This document shows positions 1-8,500 of a stretch of DNA of 40,167 nt, one piece after another. The stretch is from the NCBI RefSeq assembly GCF_002250655.1, contig NZ_NOZR01000038.1, forward strand, positions 1 through 40,167. Direction: 5' to 3'. This DNA is from Mycolicibacterium sphagni. GTDB lineage: Bacteria; Actinomycetota; Actinomycetes; Mycobacteriales; Mycobacteriaceae. The first letter of the stretch is position 1. Each line of letters starts with the position of its first letter. The notes beneath the pieces are model-generated. The model made no database searches and was not told where the DNA came from. It saw only the letters and a list, made by a program, of their open reading frames with translations. The position numbers were made by a program, and so were the translations under genes.

Positions 1-41
1 GCCTGCAGCATCAACTGAGAACGGATCAAACCAACCCGACT

Positions 42-2027
42 CTAAAACCGGGTGGACTCCGTAACGGGGACTCGCCAGAGGAACTCGAGTTCAGAATAAA
101 TGTAGAGCGGAGTCTCTCCTGCCAGAATAGCCGCGTCCCGCTCCTCTTGCAGTTCGGCGAGTCCAAGGTCCTCGGCGCATTTGGCGATAATCTTCGTACG
201 CTGCAACAGATCGGGTGGCAGCAAGACGATCTGTTCGTCGATACGCCCCGGGCGCTTGATCGCACTGTCGATGCGTTCGGCGTAGTTGGTCGCGATAACG
301 AACACGGACTGCTTCTTTTCTCGCAGATCATTGAGTTTGGTCAGCATGCTCGGCGTCATAAATTGGAACATGTCGGCCTGCGCGGCGTACACCGGACTGT
401 CACGATCCAAAAGAAGCCGGTCGATCTCATCGAAGAGGATCACCGTTTTCGACTGAGCGAGGAGCACGTCGAAGATGCGCTTTGCCCTAGCTTCGACATC
501 CGCCTCGCCGCCTCTGATGAAGTCGCTGGGGGACACGATGATTAGGTCGTAATTAAGGGCTTCCGCCATTGCTTTAGCGAAAGAGGTCTTACCGGTCCCT
601 GGGGGTCCGTATAGCAAGATCGAGTATCTGCGCGTTGTGGTGTCGCCGACCGTCGTCCTGGGTCGCACAAAGAATTTGTCAATCCGGTCGTATGCACGGA
701 ATTTGCTGGTTGGGTCGAGCCCAAGCATCGGCTCTCGTTTCCGCTTATCGTCCCAAGCTTCCGCGCTCTCGTCGGCGGGCGTTTCCTGTGGCCGAAAGTC
801 CAGGCTCCCAGCAATGCGGGATGCGCGCGCGATGTGCTGCTGCAACATCGCGCTGTAGTGCTGCAAAAAAAGCACAGCTTGGCTGGTGGCCCACAAGTGA
901 ATCATGTTGGGTTGGTAGGTGTGTTCGGATTGCCAGCCCCGGAAGACATTGTCGGCGTTATCTGGCTTGACTCGCACCTGTGCGGATCGCGATAACAACC
1001 AGTCCGTGTAGGACTGGAGCACTTCGATGCTTCGCGTGAAAAGCGGGACGGCGGTGATCCGCTGAGCGAACTTGAGATCGCACGTTCGAAGGAACGAATT
1101 GGCAACCTCAACGCTCTGCGGAAGCAACACCAGTCCGCGAGGTGTGGCGGCCAACGGACGTACGGGCCGCCAATGCGTCGTCATGCTTGGCCCCCTGCCA
1201 AGTACGCCGACGACCTGATCGAGCATTGCGTCCGTGATGGCTGCGGGGTTAATCGTCATCAGCCCCTCAAGAGCAAACACGAGGCACGCCGGATCGTATC
1301 CACCGTCTCTTATGTCGCTGTTGGATAACTCGGTACGCAACAGATTCAGAAATGCCGTCGGGAGCTTGCTTTGCGGAAGGTCGGCCAAGCCCACCGCATT
1401 TACCGCCCGCGCTAGCTGCACCCAACGCAATAGAAGAAATGGATGGTGAACCGGGTAGTCATCGGTTTGTCCGGATGGTTGCAGCACCGACTCGGGGGCG
1501 TCTGAGATCTTGGCCAGCCGCTCCTCGGCAATAGTCTTGATCATTGCCCGGTTGGGACCACTCTTATCGCTACCCGCTTCGTCGACGAGTAGACCAGCCG
1601 CAAGCAATTCGTAGAGCCACGTCAATGTGAGCGGGTCGTTAGAGCCCCACGTGCCCGACTTCGTCATGGGCTTGCGACCACTGCCAAGCGTATTCGTCAG
1701 TGCGGCCACACCACCTCGCAACAGGCCGATCACCTCGGCAGGATCACGCTTCTTTCCTGTACCGGTCCGCACTGCCGGCACGAGGACGCTCTTGGAGACC
1801 ACACCGTACGCGACCGCAACGGCGTGCAGGATCATCGCCGATGTGCTCTGCGAGAGCTTCTGTTCGGGCTCTGGTTTCTTACCTTCAATCAGCGCGTACG
1901 GCCAGCCTTTGTCGCCGAGGTAGTTCTTTTCAAGCGTTCGCAAGGCGCTATCCGCTTGGGCCTGAACATCTTTTACCGCAGCCTGATCCATTGCGTATTG
2001 CTGATCGAGGTATTCGCTCGGATTCAC
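42..2027 (-). CDS. AAA+ ATPase with large N-terminal domain (genomic island)
   Basis: A 661-residue protein with a single AAA+ module near its C-terminus: Walker A GPPGTGKT at residues 474-481, Walker B VILFDEID at 529-536, sensor-1 IATN at 578-581 and an arginine-finger-like RPGR at 592-595. These residues are intact, so ATP hydrolysis is expected. The roughly 450 residues before it match nothing I recognise. They read as mostly helical, with hairpin-like stretches (for example GGYDPACLVFALEGL near 242-256) that could form an alpha/alpha repeat or toroid, which is inference. No signal peptide or membrane span is seen. The GTG start is fixed by AAGGAG at 2035-2040, 7 nt upstream. It lies in a tRNA-bounded island divergent from an unknown gene, so a mobile-element or defence role is possible but not shown. 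Substrate and partner are unknown. Confidence 0.85.
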   Translation of the reverse strand: MNPSEYLDQQYAMDQAAVKDVQAQADSALRTLEKNYLGDKGWPYALIEGKKPEPEQKLSQSTSAMILHAVAVAYGVVSKSVLVPAVRTGTGKKRDPAEVIGLLRGGVAALTNTLGSGRKPMTKSGTWGSNDPLTLTWLYELLAAGLLVDEAGSDKSGPNRAMIKTIAEERLAKISDAPESVLQPSGQTDDYPVHHPFLLLRWVQLARAVNAVGLADLPQSKLPTAFLNLLRTELSNSDIRDGGYDPACLVFALEGLMTINPAAITDAMLDQVVGVLGRGPSMTTHWRPVRPLAATPRGLVLLPQSVEVANSFLRTCDLKFAQRITAVPLFTRSIEVLQSYTDWLLSRSAQVRVKPDNADNVFRGWQSEHTYQPNMIHLWATSQAVLFLQHYSAMLQQHIARASRIAGSLDFRPQETPADESAEAWDDKRKREPMLGLDPTSKFRAYDRIDKFFVRPRTTVGDTTTRRYSILLYGPPGTGKTSFAKAMAEALNYDLIIVSPSDFIRGGEADVEARAKRIFDVLLAQSKTVILFDEIDRLLLDRDSPVYAAQADMFQFMTPSMLTKLNDLREKKQSVFVIATNYAERIDSAIKRPGRIDEQIVLLPPDLLQRTKIIAKCAEDLGLAELQEERDAAILAGETPLYIYSELEFLWRVPVTESTRF

Positions 2028-2545
2028 GGTAAGTCTCCTTTTGCGGGCGACTCGGGACGCACTGGGTCGCAGGCTGACAAGCCCCCAGATTATGGGTTCG
2101 AGCGTTGTCGCTGACGCAAATGACCGTAACCGCTATCCACCCCGAACCAGGATTGCCCTTCGCGCGAAGTCCACAGCTAAAACATTCCATTAGCCAAGCC
2201 ATCGGTTCACTACCGGCGGCGCAGGTTCAGGGCAACCGGTGTCGTGGCGTACCGCGGCCGCAGGAATACCGAGTGGACGCAGCCGGGCTTTGCACCCGCG
2301 ACACCGGCCTGGATTTCAACCGGCGTCAACGCCATTGAGGACTCGTCAGGAAGCTAGGAGCTCACGGACCTCAGCTGCGTTCGCCGACGGATCTCGGCCG
2401 CGATCTCGACGGCAAGCACCGTGGCAGAAAAAGCCTTCACGAAGAGTCGGCAGCACCCAACTGGCGCCGAAAATTAGGGCCATCTGGGCGCGTCGCGGGC
2501 CGAATTGCGTAATTCAGTACGGGCCTGCCGATGATGCGATGAGAT
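2028..2545. other. Divergent intergenic region, no gene seen
   Basis: About 520 bp between the oppositely transcribed AAA+ ATPase and unknown gene. Open frames here are short, lack ribosome-binding sites and give no recognisable protein. It must hold the promoters of both flanking genes, but I could not assign convincing -35/-10 pairs. The only clear signal is the ATPase Shine-Dalgarno at 2035-2040. Confidence 0.5.
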
Positions 2546-3649
2546 ATGGACATGGATGTCAAGATCCTTCACCAAGACCTCGGAACAGACTTCAGTGCAC
2601 CCGATTTGACGGATGAAGATACGGACTGGTCCGATGAGACGCTCGACGTCGGAGAGATCCAGGTCCTGACGGCTCTTCACGACTACGCTGCGGACCCCCC
2701 TGGACCTGCGGATTCGTTTCTGATCGTCGACGATGATGTGCAACCGGACACCTGGGTGATTAAAGACATCCCCGACTTACAGGGCGGTTTCTCATACGAG
2801 GAGATGCCCATCGTCCAGGTCTTCAACTGGGCGGTCCCGGACTACACCGCTGAGTTCAGGGTCACTCCTAATCTGGCCATGGGCATAGAGCGTGGCTACG
2901 CGCTCAGTGGCGTTGTGCGGGAGATTGGGCTGAAACGGGGGACGTTTGGCGATAGCAAGATCCAGCTGAAGACAAACCCTGCGATGAGGGGTCCGGTACA
3001 GCGGGTTATGGTTCCCGTTCTTCGCCTTCATTGTCCAAAACATGACGGCTGCAAGGCAAGCGAAGAATACGCGGTACAACAAGCGACCCAGGTCCAGGCC
3101 AAGGTGTCCCTAACCGCTGTCGGCGCTGGTGGATCGAATACCACTACCTTCCAATGGTCGTCTCAGTGGGAGACTGCAGACGGCCAATGCCTTCAGTACG
3201 TTGTGCCCGCTGAGATTTTCACCGAGTACGGGACACTCATTTACAAGGGGAAGGTGTTCGAGTCCCCGGGTTTAGTATCGCTGACTTCACTCCGTTTCGT
3301 CGAAGACGAGCCGTCCAGACAGGAGCTTATTCCCCGAACTGAGGATGGCTGCCAACTTCCATCGGGCGCCATCCAATACGATCGCCACCTGACTAAAAGG
3401 GAGGCTGTTAGCGCCGGAGTGCTTGGCCATAGCTTCAAAGCTGTGAAAGCCGCACGCGGGACGCTGACGCTCGGGGTGGCTCAACCCGGATGGCCGTCGC
3501 TTAACTTCGAGTATGAACGGACCGTCACCAACAGCTTTACTAGATCCGTCAAGCTGGCCCCTGGTGCCACCTACCTGGCCTACACGGCTGAGCCGCCGGC
3601 GGACTCGAACCTCCCGGAGCATGCGGAGATCTTGTGGACGACCCTGTGA
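2546..3649 (+). CDS. Unknown protein of the genomic island, 367 aa
   Basis: I do not recognise this protein. It is acidic at the N-terminus (residues 1-60 rich in Asp/Glu), then alternates short hydrophobic and Thr/Ser-rich stretches suggesting beta structure. A CPKHDGC segment near the middle holds two cysteines six residues apart. No signal peptide, membrane span, nucleotide-binding motif or nuclease motif is visible. The reading frame is long, uninterrupted and has sensible codon use, so it is very likely a real gene. The start is the first of two ATGs six bases apart; the upstream ribosome-binding site is weak. It is transcribed away from the AAA+ ATPase, so the two could form a divergent functional pair. 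That is inference from position only. Confidence 0.65.
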   Translation: MDMDVKILHQDLGTDFSAPDLTDEDTDWSDETLDVGEIQVLTALHDYAADPPGPADSFLIVDDDVQPDTWVIKDIPDLQGGFSYEEMPIVQVFNWAVPDYTAEFRVTPNLAMGIERGYALSGVVREIGLKRGTFGDSKIQLKTNPAMRGPVQRVMVPVLRLHCPKHDGCKASEEYAVQQATQVQAKVSLTAVGAGGSNTTTFQWSSQWETADGQCLQYVVPAEIFTEYGTLIYKGKVFESPGLVSLTSLRFVEDEPSRQELIPRTEDGCQLPSGAIQYDRHLTKREAVSAGVLGHSFKAVKAARGTLTLGVAQPGWPSLNFEYERTVTNSFTRSVKLAPGATYLAYTAEPPADSNLPEHAEILWTTL

Positions 3650-4416
3650 GGCTGGACAAACGCGGGCTTTTCAGGCCTGGCTCGAGCCCTTCGGCTTAGC
3701 TCGCCCAAACCATGGCGGCGGATGGCGGCGGTCCGTGGCTTACGGCCGGCATGGTGGTGGGCGACACGCTCCTGAGCTTTACCGCTTCGTGAGGCACGTG
3801 GGTACGAGCGTTGAATCCCCCCTGCGTTTCCGGAGGCTCCACCGGATGTGAAGCATGGAGCCATATCAGAAGATTCGTTGCGGAGGTATCTGGATGAGTT
3901 GCGTGTTCGTGCGGTGCGCACGGTCGGTGAGGTCCGTCAGGCATCGTCAAAGTTTCTATCCCCGGATCACGCCCGATACGTGCCAAGGTGGCAGTGCCGC
4001 TGGAGGTACCCGATTGCTCGGTTGCGGCCTGCACTTTTGCGTGCGCGAGACTCTGTCCAGTCGAACCGGCATCGACGAAACAGACGATTTTCACGAAGTC
4101 ATGTTCGACGCGCTGACCGCTGCGGGCTATTCTGGCCGCCCTGGCGGCCCAACTTCGGCAGAGCGGCTATACGCTCGCTTGTGCGCCGCCTCGTCTGGCA
4201 GGCGGAGCTTTAAATTTGCTATTGCTGGGCCACGCCGCCACCTGCTGCCAGCTAACACGCAAACGCAAAGACTTCCGATTTGGGAACGGATTTGGGAACA
4301 AAACCCTCCGAAACGGGTCGAAATCGGCAAGACGTCCTGAAACAGACCGAAATGTCAATAGTCATTTACCTGCATAAATGAGACTTAACGGACCTAGCAA
4401 ACTATTGAGACGACAG
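3650..4416. other. Island right flank, no convincing gene
   Basis: About 770 bp between the unknown gene and the tRNA-derived attachment site. Several overlapping open frames of 110-160 codons exist on both strands, but none has a good ribosome-binding site, a recognisable family or consistent codon use. I looked for integrase or excisionase remnants, which often adjoin such sites, and saw none. The base composition is visibly less GC-rich towards 4210-4410 than in the chromosomal genes to the right, fitting acquired DNA. The stretch holds two TTTGGGAAC repeats at 4279-4299. Confidence 0.5.
4279..4299 (+). repeat. Tandem TTTGGGAAC repeats beside the attachment site
   Basis: TTTGGGAAC occurs at 4279-4287 and again at 4291-4299, a 12-bp period. 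A third copy lies at 4510-4518 on the other side of the tRNA-derived segment. Short direct repeats flanking an att core are the usual layout of tyrosine-integrase arm-type sites, which is my best guess. It is inference, as no integrase is visible in the window. Confidence 0.4.
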
Positions 4417-4458
4417 CTCATAACCCAGAGGTCGCAGGTTCGAATCCTGCCCACGCTA
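4417..4458 (+). other. Attachment site: 3' fragment of initiator tRNA-Met gene
   Basis: Reading on plus there is an anticodon loop CTCATAA, the 3' anticodon stem CCCAG, a variable loop AGGTC, a complete T-arm (GCAGG, TTCGAAT, CCTGC) and a 7-nt acceptor strand. The CCC next to the loop is the 3' side of the GGG:CCC stem that marks initiator tRNAs. The bases before the loop (GACAG) cannot pair with CCCAG and there is no D-arm, so this is not a working tRNA. A tRNA 3' end cut off at the anticodon loop is the classic scar of an element integrated in a tRNA gene. The orientation puts the intact gene and the element to the left. Confidence 0.75.
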
Positions 4459-4509
4459 GCAGCGGAAATGGCCCTCACAGACTTCCCACAGGGCTGCCAT
4501 CTCATTGGC

Positions 4510-4518
4510 TTTGGGAAC
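4510..4518 (+). repeat. Third TTTGGGAAC copy
   Basis: The sequence TTTGGGAACG matches the copy at 4279-4288 over ten bases and is followed by TATTTG against GATTTG there, so similarity extends to about 16 bases with one change. It lies 52 bp beyond the tRNA-derived segment, on the side expected to be chromosomal. Part of this flank may therefore also derive from a mobile element. Confidence 0.4.
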
Positions 4519-4554
4519 GTATTTGCACATCACCGTCGAGGCCGTTATTGGCCA

Positions 4555-5337
4555 TCAACGTGGCGCCCCGAGTGCCTGCCCAAAAGTGTTCGCAACCTTC
4601 GAAATCGTGTCTTCCCACCCGAGGACTTCGATGCAGTCGATACCCATTGCCTTGACGGGATAGTCGTTACCGCCGGGGTCCAACCGGTCGCCGAAGAAGA
4701 GGATCTCACGTTCGGTCAGGAGCAGTGCCGACATCAGCTTCCTGGCTCCGTAGGCTTTGTCGATACCCCGCCGAGTCACGTCGATCGACGTCGAGCCTCC
4801 GCTCTTGACCTCGAGATCCGGCAGTCGTTGGGCCGCGAACGCACGCAACGACTCTTTTTTCGAATTGTCCGGGTCCCACGCCAATTTCACGTCGACGGGC
4901 GCGCTCTGGCCAAGTGCGGAATAAGTGATTTGACTGCCGCGGTCTTCGAATGCTGCTCCCCACGTATCGTCCGTCCAGTAGCCGAGCGTCTGTGCCCCGT
5001 CCCGAAGAACGTCGCATGCGCGGTTCTTTTCGTCGGCAGACAGCTTCTCGAAATACACGTCGCTCCAGCCGGCCGCTTCCCACCGCAGGTAACGGGTACC
5101 GCAGGTGGGCATCAGATGCAGGCGCTTGAGGTCGGGGAGGCCGTCAAGGTGCCGTAAAACTTGCGCCTCGAACTGCTCGAGGCTTCCGCCAGAAATAATG
5201 CACACGTCGATGACTGCGAGTAGGGCACAGAGCATTCGAGCCGTGGCCGGTGAAATGTCGCTCTTCGACGCCGCGAGTGTGCCGTCGAGATCGAACATGA
5301 CGGCACGGTACGGCTTCATGAGGTCGAGTTGCCGCAT
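4555..5337 (-). CDS. HAD-IIB phosphatase, phosphomannomutase-like
   Basis: A 260-residue cytosolic HAD-superfamily hydrolase. Motif I FDLDGTL lies near residues 15-21, motif II is the IISGG segment near 48-52, and motif IV is FFGDRLDPGGNDYPV near the C-terminus. The GGND form and the CGTRYLRW and STSIDVTRRGIDKAYG stretches resemble eukaryote-type phosphomannomutases and the related C2B-cap phosphatases. The likely reaction is dephosphorylation or phosphoryl transfer on a hexose phosphate; the actual substrate cannot be read from the sequence. The start at 5337 has a nearby AGGAC; an internal ATG at 5319 is the alternative. It begins 21 nt after the P-type ATPase stop on the same strand, so the two are probably co-transcribed. 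Confidence 0.85.
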   Translation of the reverse strand: MRQLDLMKPYRAVMFDLDGTLAASKSDISPATARMLCALLAVIDVCIISGGSLEQFEAQVLRHLDGLPDLKRLHLMPTCGTRYLRWEAAGWSDVYFEKLSADEKNRACDVLRDGAQTLGYWTDDTWGAAFEDRGSQITYSALGQSAPVDVKLAWDPDNSKKESLRAFAAQRLPDLEVKSGGSTSIDVTRRGIDKAYGARKLMSALLLTEREILFFGDRLDPGGNDYPVKAMGIDCIEVLGWEDTISKVANTFGQALGAPR

Positions 5338-5358
5338 TGTCCTACTGCACTATTCGTC

Positions 5359-7884
5359 TCACGACGATGCCGGGGCGAGGGCCCGAGCTGGTTCGGACGT
5401 CTTGGTCGTCTTCTTCGGGGGGTCCAGGATGCGATAGGCAATGAGTTTGACGCGATCGCTGATCAGGAACCACGCCAGGGCGTACGCCCAGACCAGTGCC
5501 GCCCATTTCCAGCCGAGTGGGGCCATGAATAGCCCGTAGACGGCGATCAGGGTGGCGATGGTCTGGGTGCCGCAGACCGCGATCAGCAAGATGCGAGCCG
5601 GGCGGATCGACCAGAACGGGCCGCGGGTCCGCGTCAAGAAGATGGTGAGATGGCCTGCGACGGAAAGCATTAGGTACATCAGGGTTTGCACGCGCGGATG
5701 ACCGAGGTCGAACACGCGGTCGCCCAGGTAGAACAGGCCGAACGCCGCGATCGGCCCGATCACGCCCAGCACGGTGGCGATGCCGAGCACCAGCCGCATG
5801 TTCCAGGCTTCGGGCTCGTTGCGGTAGTGCACGTTGTCGTACGCGATGGACAGGATGGCGCCGTCGTTCAGCAGGGCGAGCATGACGATCATGATCGCGG
5901 TCAACGGGTAGAAGTTGAACACCAGGATGGCGACCGTCATGAAGAGCAGCACCCGCAGCGTTTCGGCGATGCGGTACATCGCATAGCTGTTCATCCGTTG
6001 AAAGATCTTGCGGCTCTGCTTGATCGCTTCGATGATCACGGACAACCCCGGAGTCAGCAGCACGATGTCGGCGGCCGCCCGGGCAGCGTCGGTGGCCCCG
6101 GACACGGCGATGCCGCAATCGGCCTTCTTCAGGGCGGGGGCGTCGTTGACGCCGTCGCCGGTCATGCCGACGATGTGGCCGCGCTGCTGCAGAACGTCGA
6201 TGATGTGGTACTTGTGCTCGGGGAACACCTGGGCGAAACCGTCAGCGGTCTCTATCGATTCGGCTACCGCCGCCGACTCGCGCTTCGTGGTGTCGCCCAA
6301 GCCCGCGGCGTCGAGGATGTGGGTACCCAGACCGATCTTGGCGGCGGTTTCCTTGGCGATGGCCAACGCATCGCCGGTGACCATCTTGACGGTGACGCCC
6401 ATCGCATGTGCGGTGCCGATGGTAGCCGCCGCGTCATCACGCGGTGGGTCGAACAGCGGCAGCACACCGGCGAACTGCCAGCCGCCGTCGCCAGTGTCGC
6501 CGTCGGCGCGGGCCACGCCCAATGACCGGAAGCCTCGCGCGGCGAAGTCGTTGACGGCCTCATCGACGGCCGAGGAAATCTGTGCAGAATTCGCGGCCAG
6601 CGCCAGGATGACCTGCGGAGCGCCCTTGGTGACCCGGAACGTCGCCCCGTCGGCGGCGGTGACGGCAGCCTCGGTGCGCTTGTGCACGGGGTCGAAGGGT
6701 TTGAAATGGGTGACGCTGTATGGCTTCAAGACCGTGGCGGCGTCGAGTCCGCCGAGCACCGCCCGGTCGATCGGGTCGTCATTGTCGGCGCGGGAAGCCA
6801 GGGCGCCGTCGAGGATCACCGTCGCCGGGGCGACGCCGTCCACGGCTAACGGGGTGCCCAGCGTGAGGGAGTTCTGCGTCAAGGTGCCCGTTTTGTCCGC
6901 GCACAGCACGTCCACGCCGGCGAGTTCCTCGATAGCCACCAGCCGGCTGACGATGGCCTGTTTCTTGGCGAGTAGTCGTGCCCCGACGGCCATCGTCACC
7001 GACAGCACTGTCGGCATGGCCACCGGGATGGCCGCGACGGTCAGCACCAGGGCGAACTGCAGGGTGGTCAGGACCCGGTCCCCGCGCAGGATCGCCGCAA
7101 CCACGATGAGCGACACCAGTGCGACCGCGAGGATGATCAGGTAGTTGCCGATCTTGAGCACGGCGCGCTGGAAATGGCTGACCGTGTGTGCGTCCTGGAC
7201 CAATTCGGCAGTCTTGCCGAAGTAGGTGCCGGTGCCGGTGGCATACACCAGGGCGCCGATCTCACCCTGCCGGATGATTGACCCGGAGAACACCGCGTCA
7301 CCGGTGGCGCAGGTGGCGGGCAGCGACTCGCCGGTCAGCGCCGACTGATCGACCTCGATCTCATCGCCATCCAGCAGTCGCGCATCGGCGGGAACGATAT
7401 CGCCCAGCCGCAACCGGATGACGTCACCCGGCACTAATTCGCGTGCCGGTGCATTGACCCACGCGCCGTCGCGGACCACGCGCGCGTTGATCGCCAGCTT
7501 GGCTTTGAGCGCCTCGATGGCGTTGCCTGCCTGCCGTTCCTCGGTATAGCCGACCACGCCGTTGGCGACCAACAGCAGCAGGATGATGAAGAAGTCCGGC
7601 CAGTGCCCGACCGCTCCCGACAGAATGACGGCGATCTCGATCATCCACGGGATCGGACCCCAGAAGTAGCCGAGAAACTTCAACAGCGGGTTGGTCTTGT
7701 GTTCGGCGATCTCGTTGGGCCCATACTGTGCCAGGCGCTTCGTCGCTTCGACGGTGCTGAGCCCGTCGGGCGAATAGCCAAGATCCTTCTGCACCTCGGC
7801 TAGCGGGGCCGACTTCAGGCCGGTCCCCGGTTGGGCGTCGCCCGCGGCCGTGCCCTGCGGGGCGTGGGGTGTATCGGTCGTCAC
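5359..7884 (-). CDS. Plasma-membrane-type H+-ATPase (P-IIIA)
   Basis: An 841-residue P-type ATPase with the full motif set: TGES at 184-187 (actuator), phosphorylation site DKTGTLT at 330-336, KGAP at 420-423 and hinge GDGVNDAP at 576-583. The M4 segment reads AAIPVAMPTVLSVTMAVGA (284-302), the form found in fungal, plant and archaeal plasma-membrane proton pumps rather than calcium, copper or potassium pumps. Two N-terminal and about six C-terminal membrane spans are visible. Expected role: ATP-driven proton export across the cytoplasmic membrane, relevant to acid tolerance or maintaining the membrane potential. The start is GTG. It is divergent from the slipin-phosphoketolase operon and precedes a HAD phosphatase. 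Ion specificity is assigned from family resemblance only. Confidence 0.9.
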   Translation of the reverse strand: MTTDTPHAPQGTAAGDAQPGTGLKSAPLAEVQKDLGYSPDGLSTVEATKRLAQYGPNEIAEHKTNPLLKFLGYFWGPIPWMIEIAVILSGAVGHWPDFFIILLLLVANGVVGYTEERQAGNAIEALKAKLAINARVVRDGAWVNAPARELVPGDVIRLRLGDIVPADARLLDGDEIEVDQSALTGESLPATCATGDAVFSGSIIRQGEIGALVYATGTGTYFGKTAELVQDAHTVSHFQRAVLKIGNYLIILAVALVSLIVVAAILRGDRVLTTLQFALVLTVAAIPVAMPTVLSVTMAVGARLLAKKQAIVSRLVAIEELAGVDVLCADKTGTLTQNSLTLGTPLAVDGVAPATVILDGALASRADNDDPIDRAVLGGLDAATVLKPYSVTHFKPFDPVHKRTEAAVTAADGATFRVTKGAPQVILALAANSAQISSAVDEAVNDFAARGFRSLGVARADGDTGDGGWQFAGVLPLFDPPRDDAAATIGTAHAMGVTVKMVTGDALAIAKETAAKIGLGTHILDAAGLGDTTKRESAAVAESIETADGFAQVFPEHKYHIIDVLQQRGHIVGMTGDGVNDAPALKKADCGIAVSGATDAARAAADIVLLTPGLSVIIEAIKQSRKIFQRMNSYAMYRIAETLRVLLFMTVAILVFNFYPLTAIMIVMLALLNDGAILSIAYDNVHYRNEPEAWNMRLVLGIATVLGVIGPIAAFGLFYLGDRVFDLGHPRVQTLMYLMLSVAGHLTIFLTRTRGPFWSIRPARILLIAVCGTQTIATLIAVYGLFMAPLGWKWAALVWAYALAWFLISDRVKLIAYRILDPPKKTTKTSEPARALAPASS

Positions 7885-8500
7885 GGTGCCCGGTCCGTGC
7901 GTGGTAAGTCAGCGGCCGGCTCGGGCCGTGGGCGATCTGATTGGTAACGCCGGAGAAGGCACATCACACTGGCGATCGGAAAGTATTGCGCAGGAGCTGG
8001 TTTCGGATTCCCCTGCGAGCCTGCGGAGTTCATGGCGATTCCCGAGGATACGGTGATGACCGACGTGTCCGGCACGAGCATTTGCTCTGCGAGAGTCGGC
8101 AGCGGGCAGCCGTCCTCATTCCGGACTGGTTGAGCGTCTCAACATGGGTAACGCTACACCCGTTGGGCGTGACCTGCGGCAGCGCAGGAGCGCCTCAGCC
8201 CTGGGAGGGTGCCGTGGGTCTGAACGACACTGCGCCGGGTGGGTCCTAAGAGGTGTAACGTCGAAAGTGCTGAGAATTTCAGCTGGTTCGGGATGAGTTC
8301 GGCTGTCCGCTGCAGAACTTGAGGAGCGTTGGCTCCGAGGCCCTTCGTGTGTCGGTGATCGTTTGCGTCAGGATCACTATGACTGTCCCTCAGAATTTCT
8401 CCATTCGATCGGCCCTGTTGCAGCAGCCCAGAACGACGACTGCTGCCATCGATGATGGCGCGGCCAGTCCCCAGCGCGGCGCGCCGCGGGATGGCCGGCG
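7885..8500. other. Divergent regulatory region between stress operons
   Basis: About 615 bp between the H+-ATPase and the slipin operon, with no credible gene. It should hold the promoters of both operons. I searched by eye for a DosR box (GGGACT-rich 20-bp palindrome) and for a SigF promoter (GTTT-N15-17-GGGTAT). I found only poor matches, the best being a GGGTAA at 8146-8151 without a proper -35. A short perfect palindrome GTTGAG-CGT-CTCAAC lies at 8129-8143 and might be an operator half-site pair. Confidence 0.5.

Noticed and set aside
3848..4340. Open frames of 121 and 161 codons left of the attachment site
   Set aside because: No ribosome-binding site, no recognisable family, and the two frames overlap each other; probably chance frames in GC-rich DNA.
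4417..4458. A complete tRNA-Met gene
   Set aside because: No D-arm and no 5' acceptor or anticodon-stem partner exist upstream, so only the 3' part is present.
8128..8151. Possible SigF promoter upstream of the slipin operon (GGGTAA at 8146-8151)
   Set aside because: No GTTT lies 15-17 nt upstream; the nearest is a GGTT at too short a spacing, and the site is 350 bp from the start codon.
8360..8400. DosR-box-like sequence around GAGGGACAG (minus strand)
   Set aside because: Only one half resembles the GGGACT half-site. The opposite arm matches poorly, so it falls short of a 20-bp DosR palindrome.
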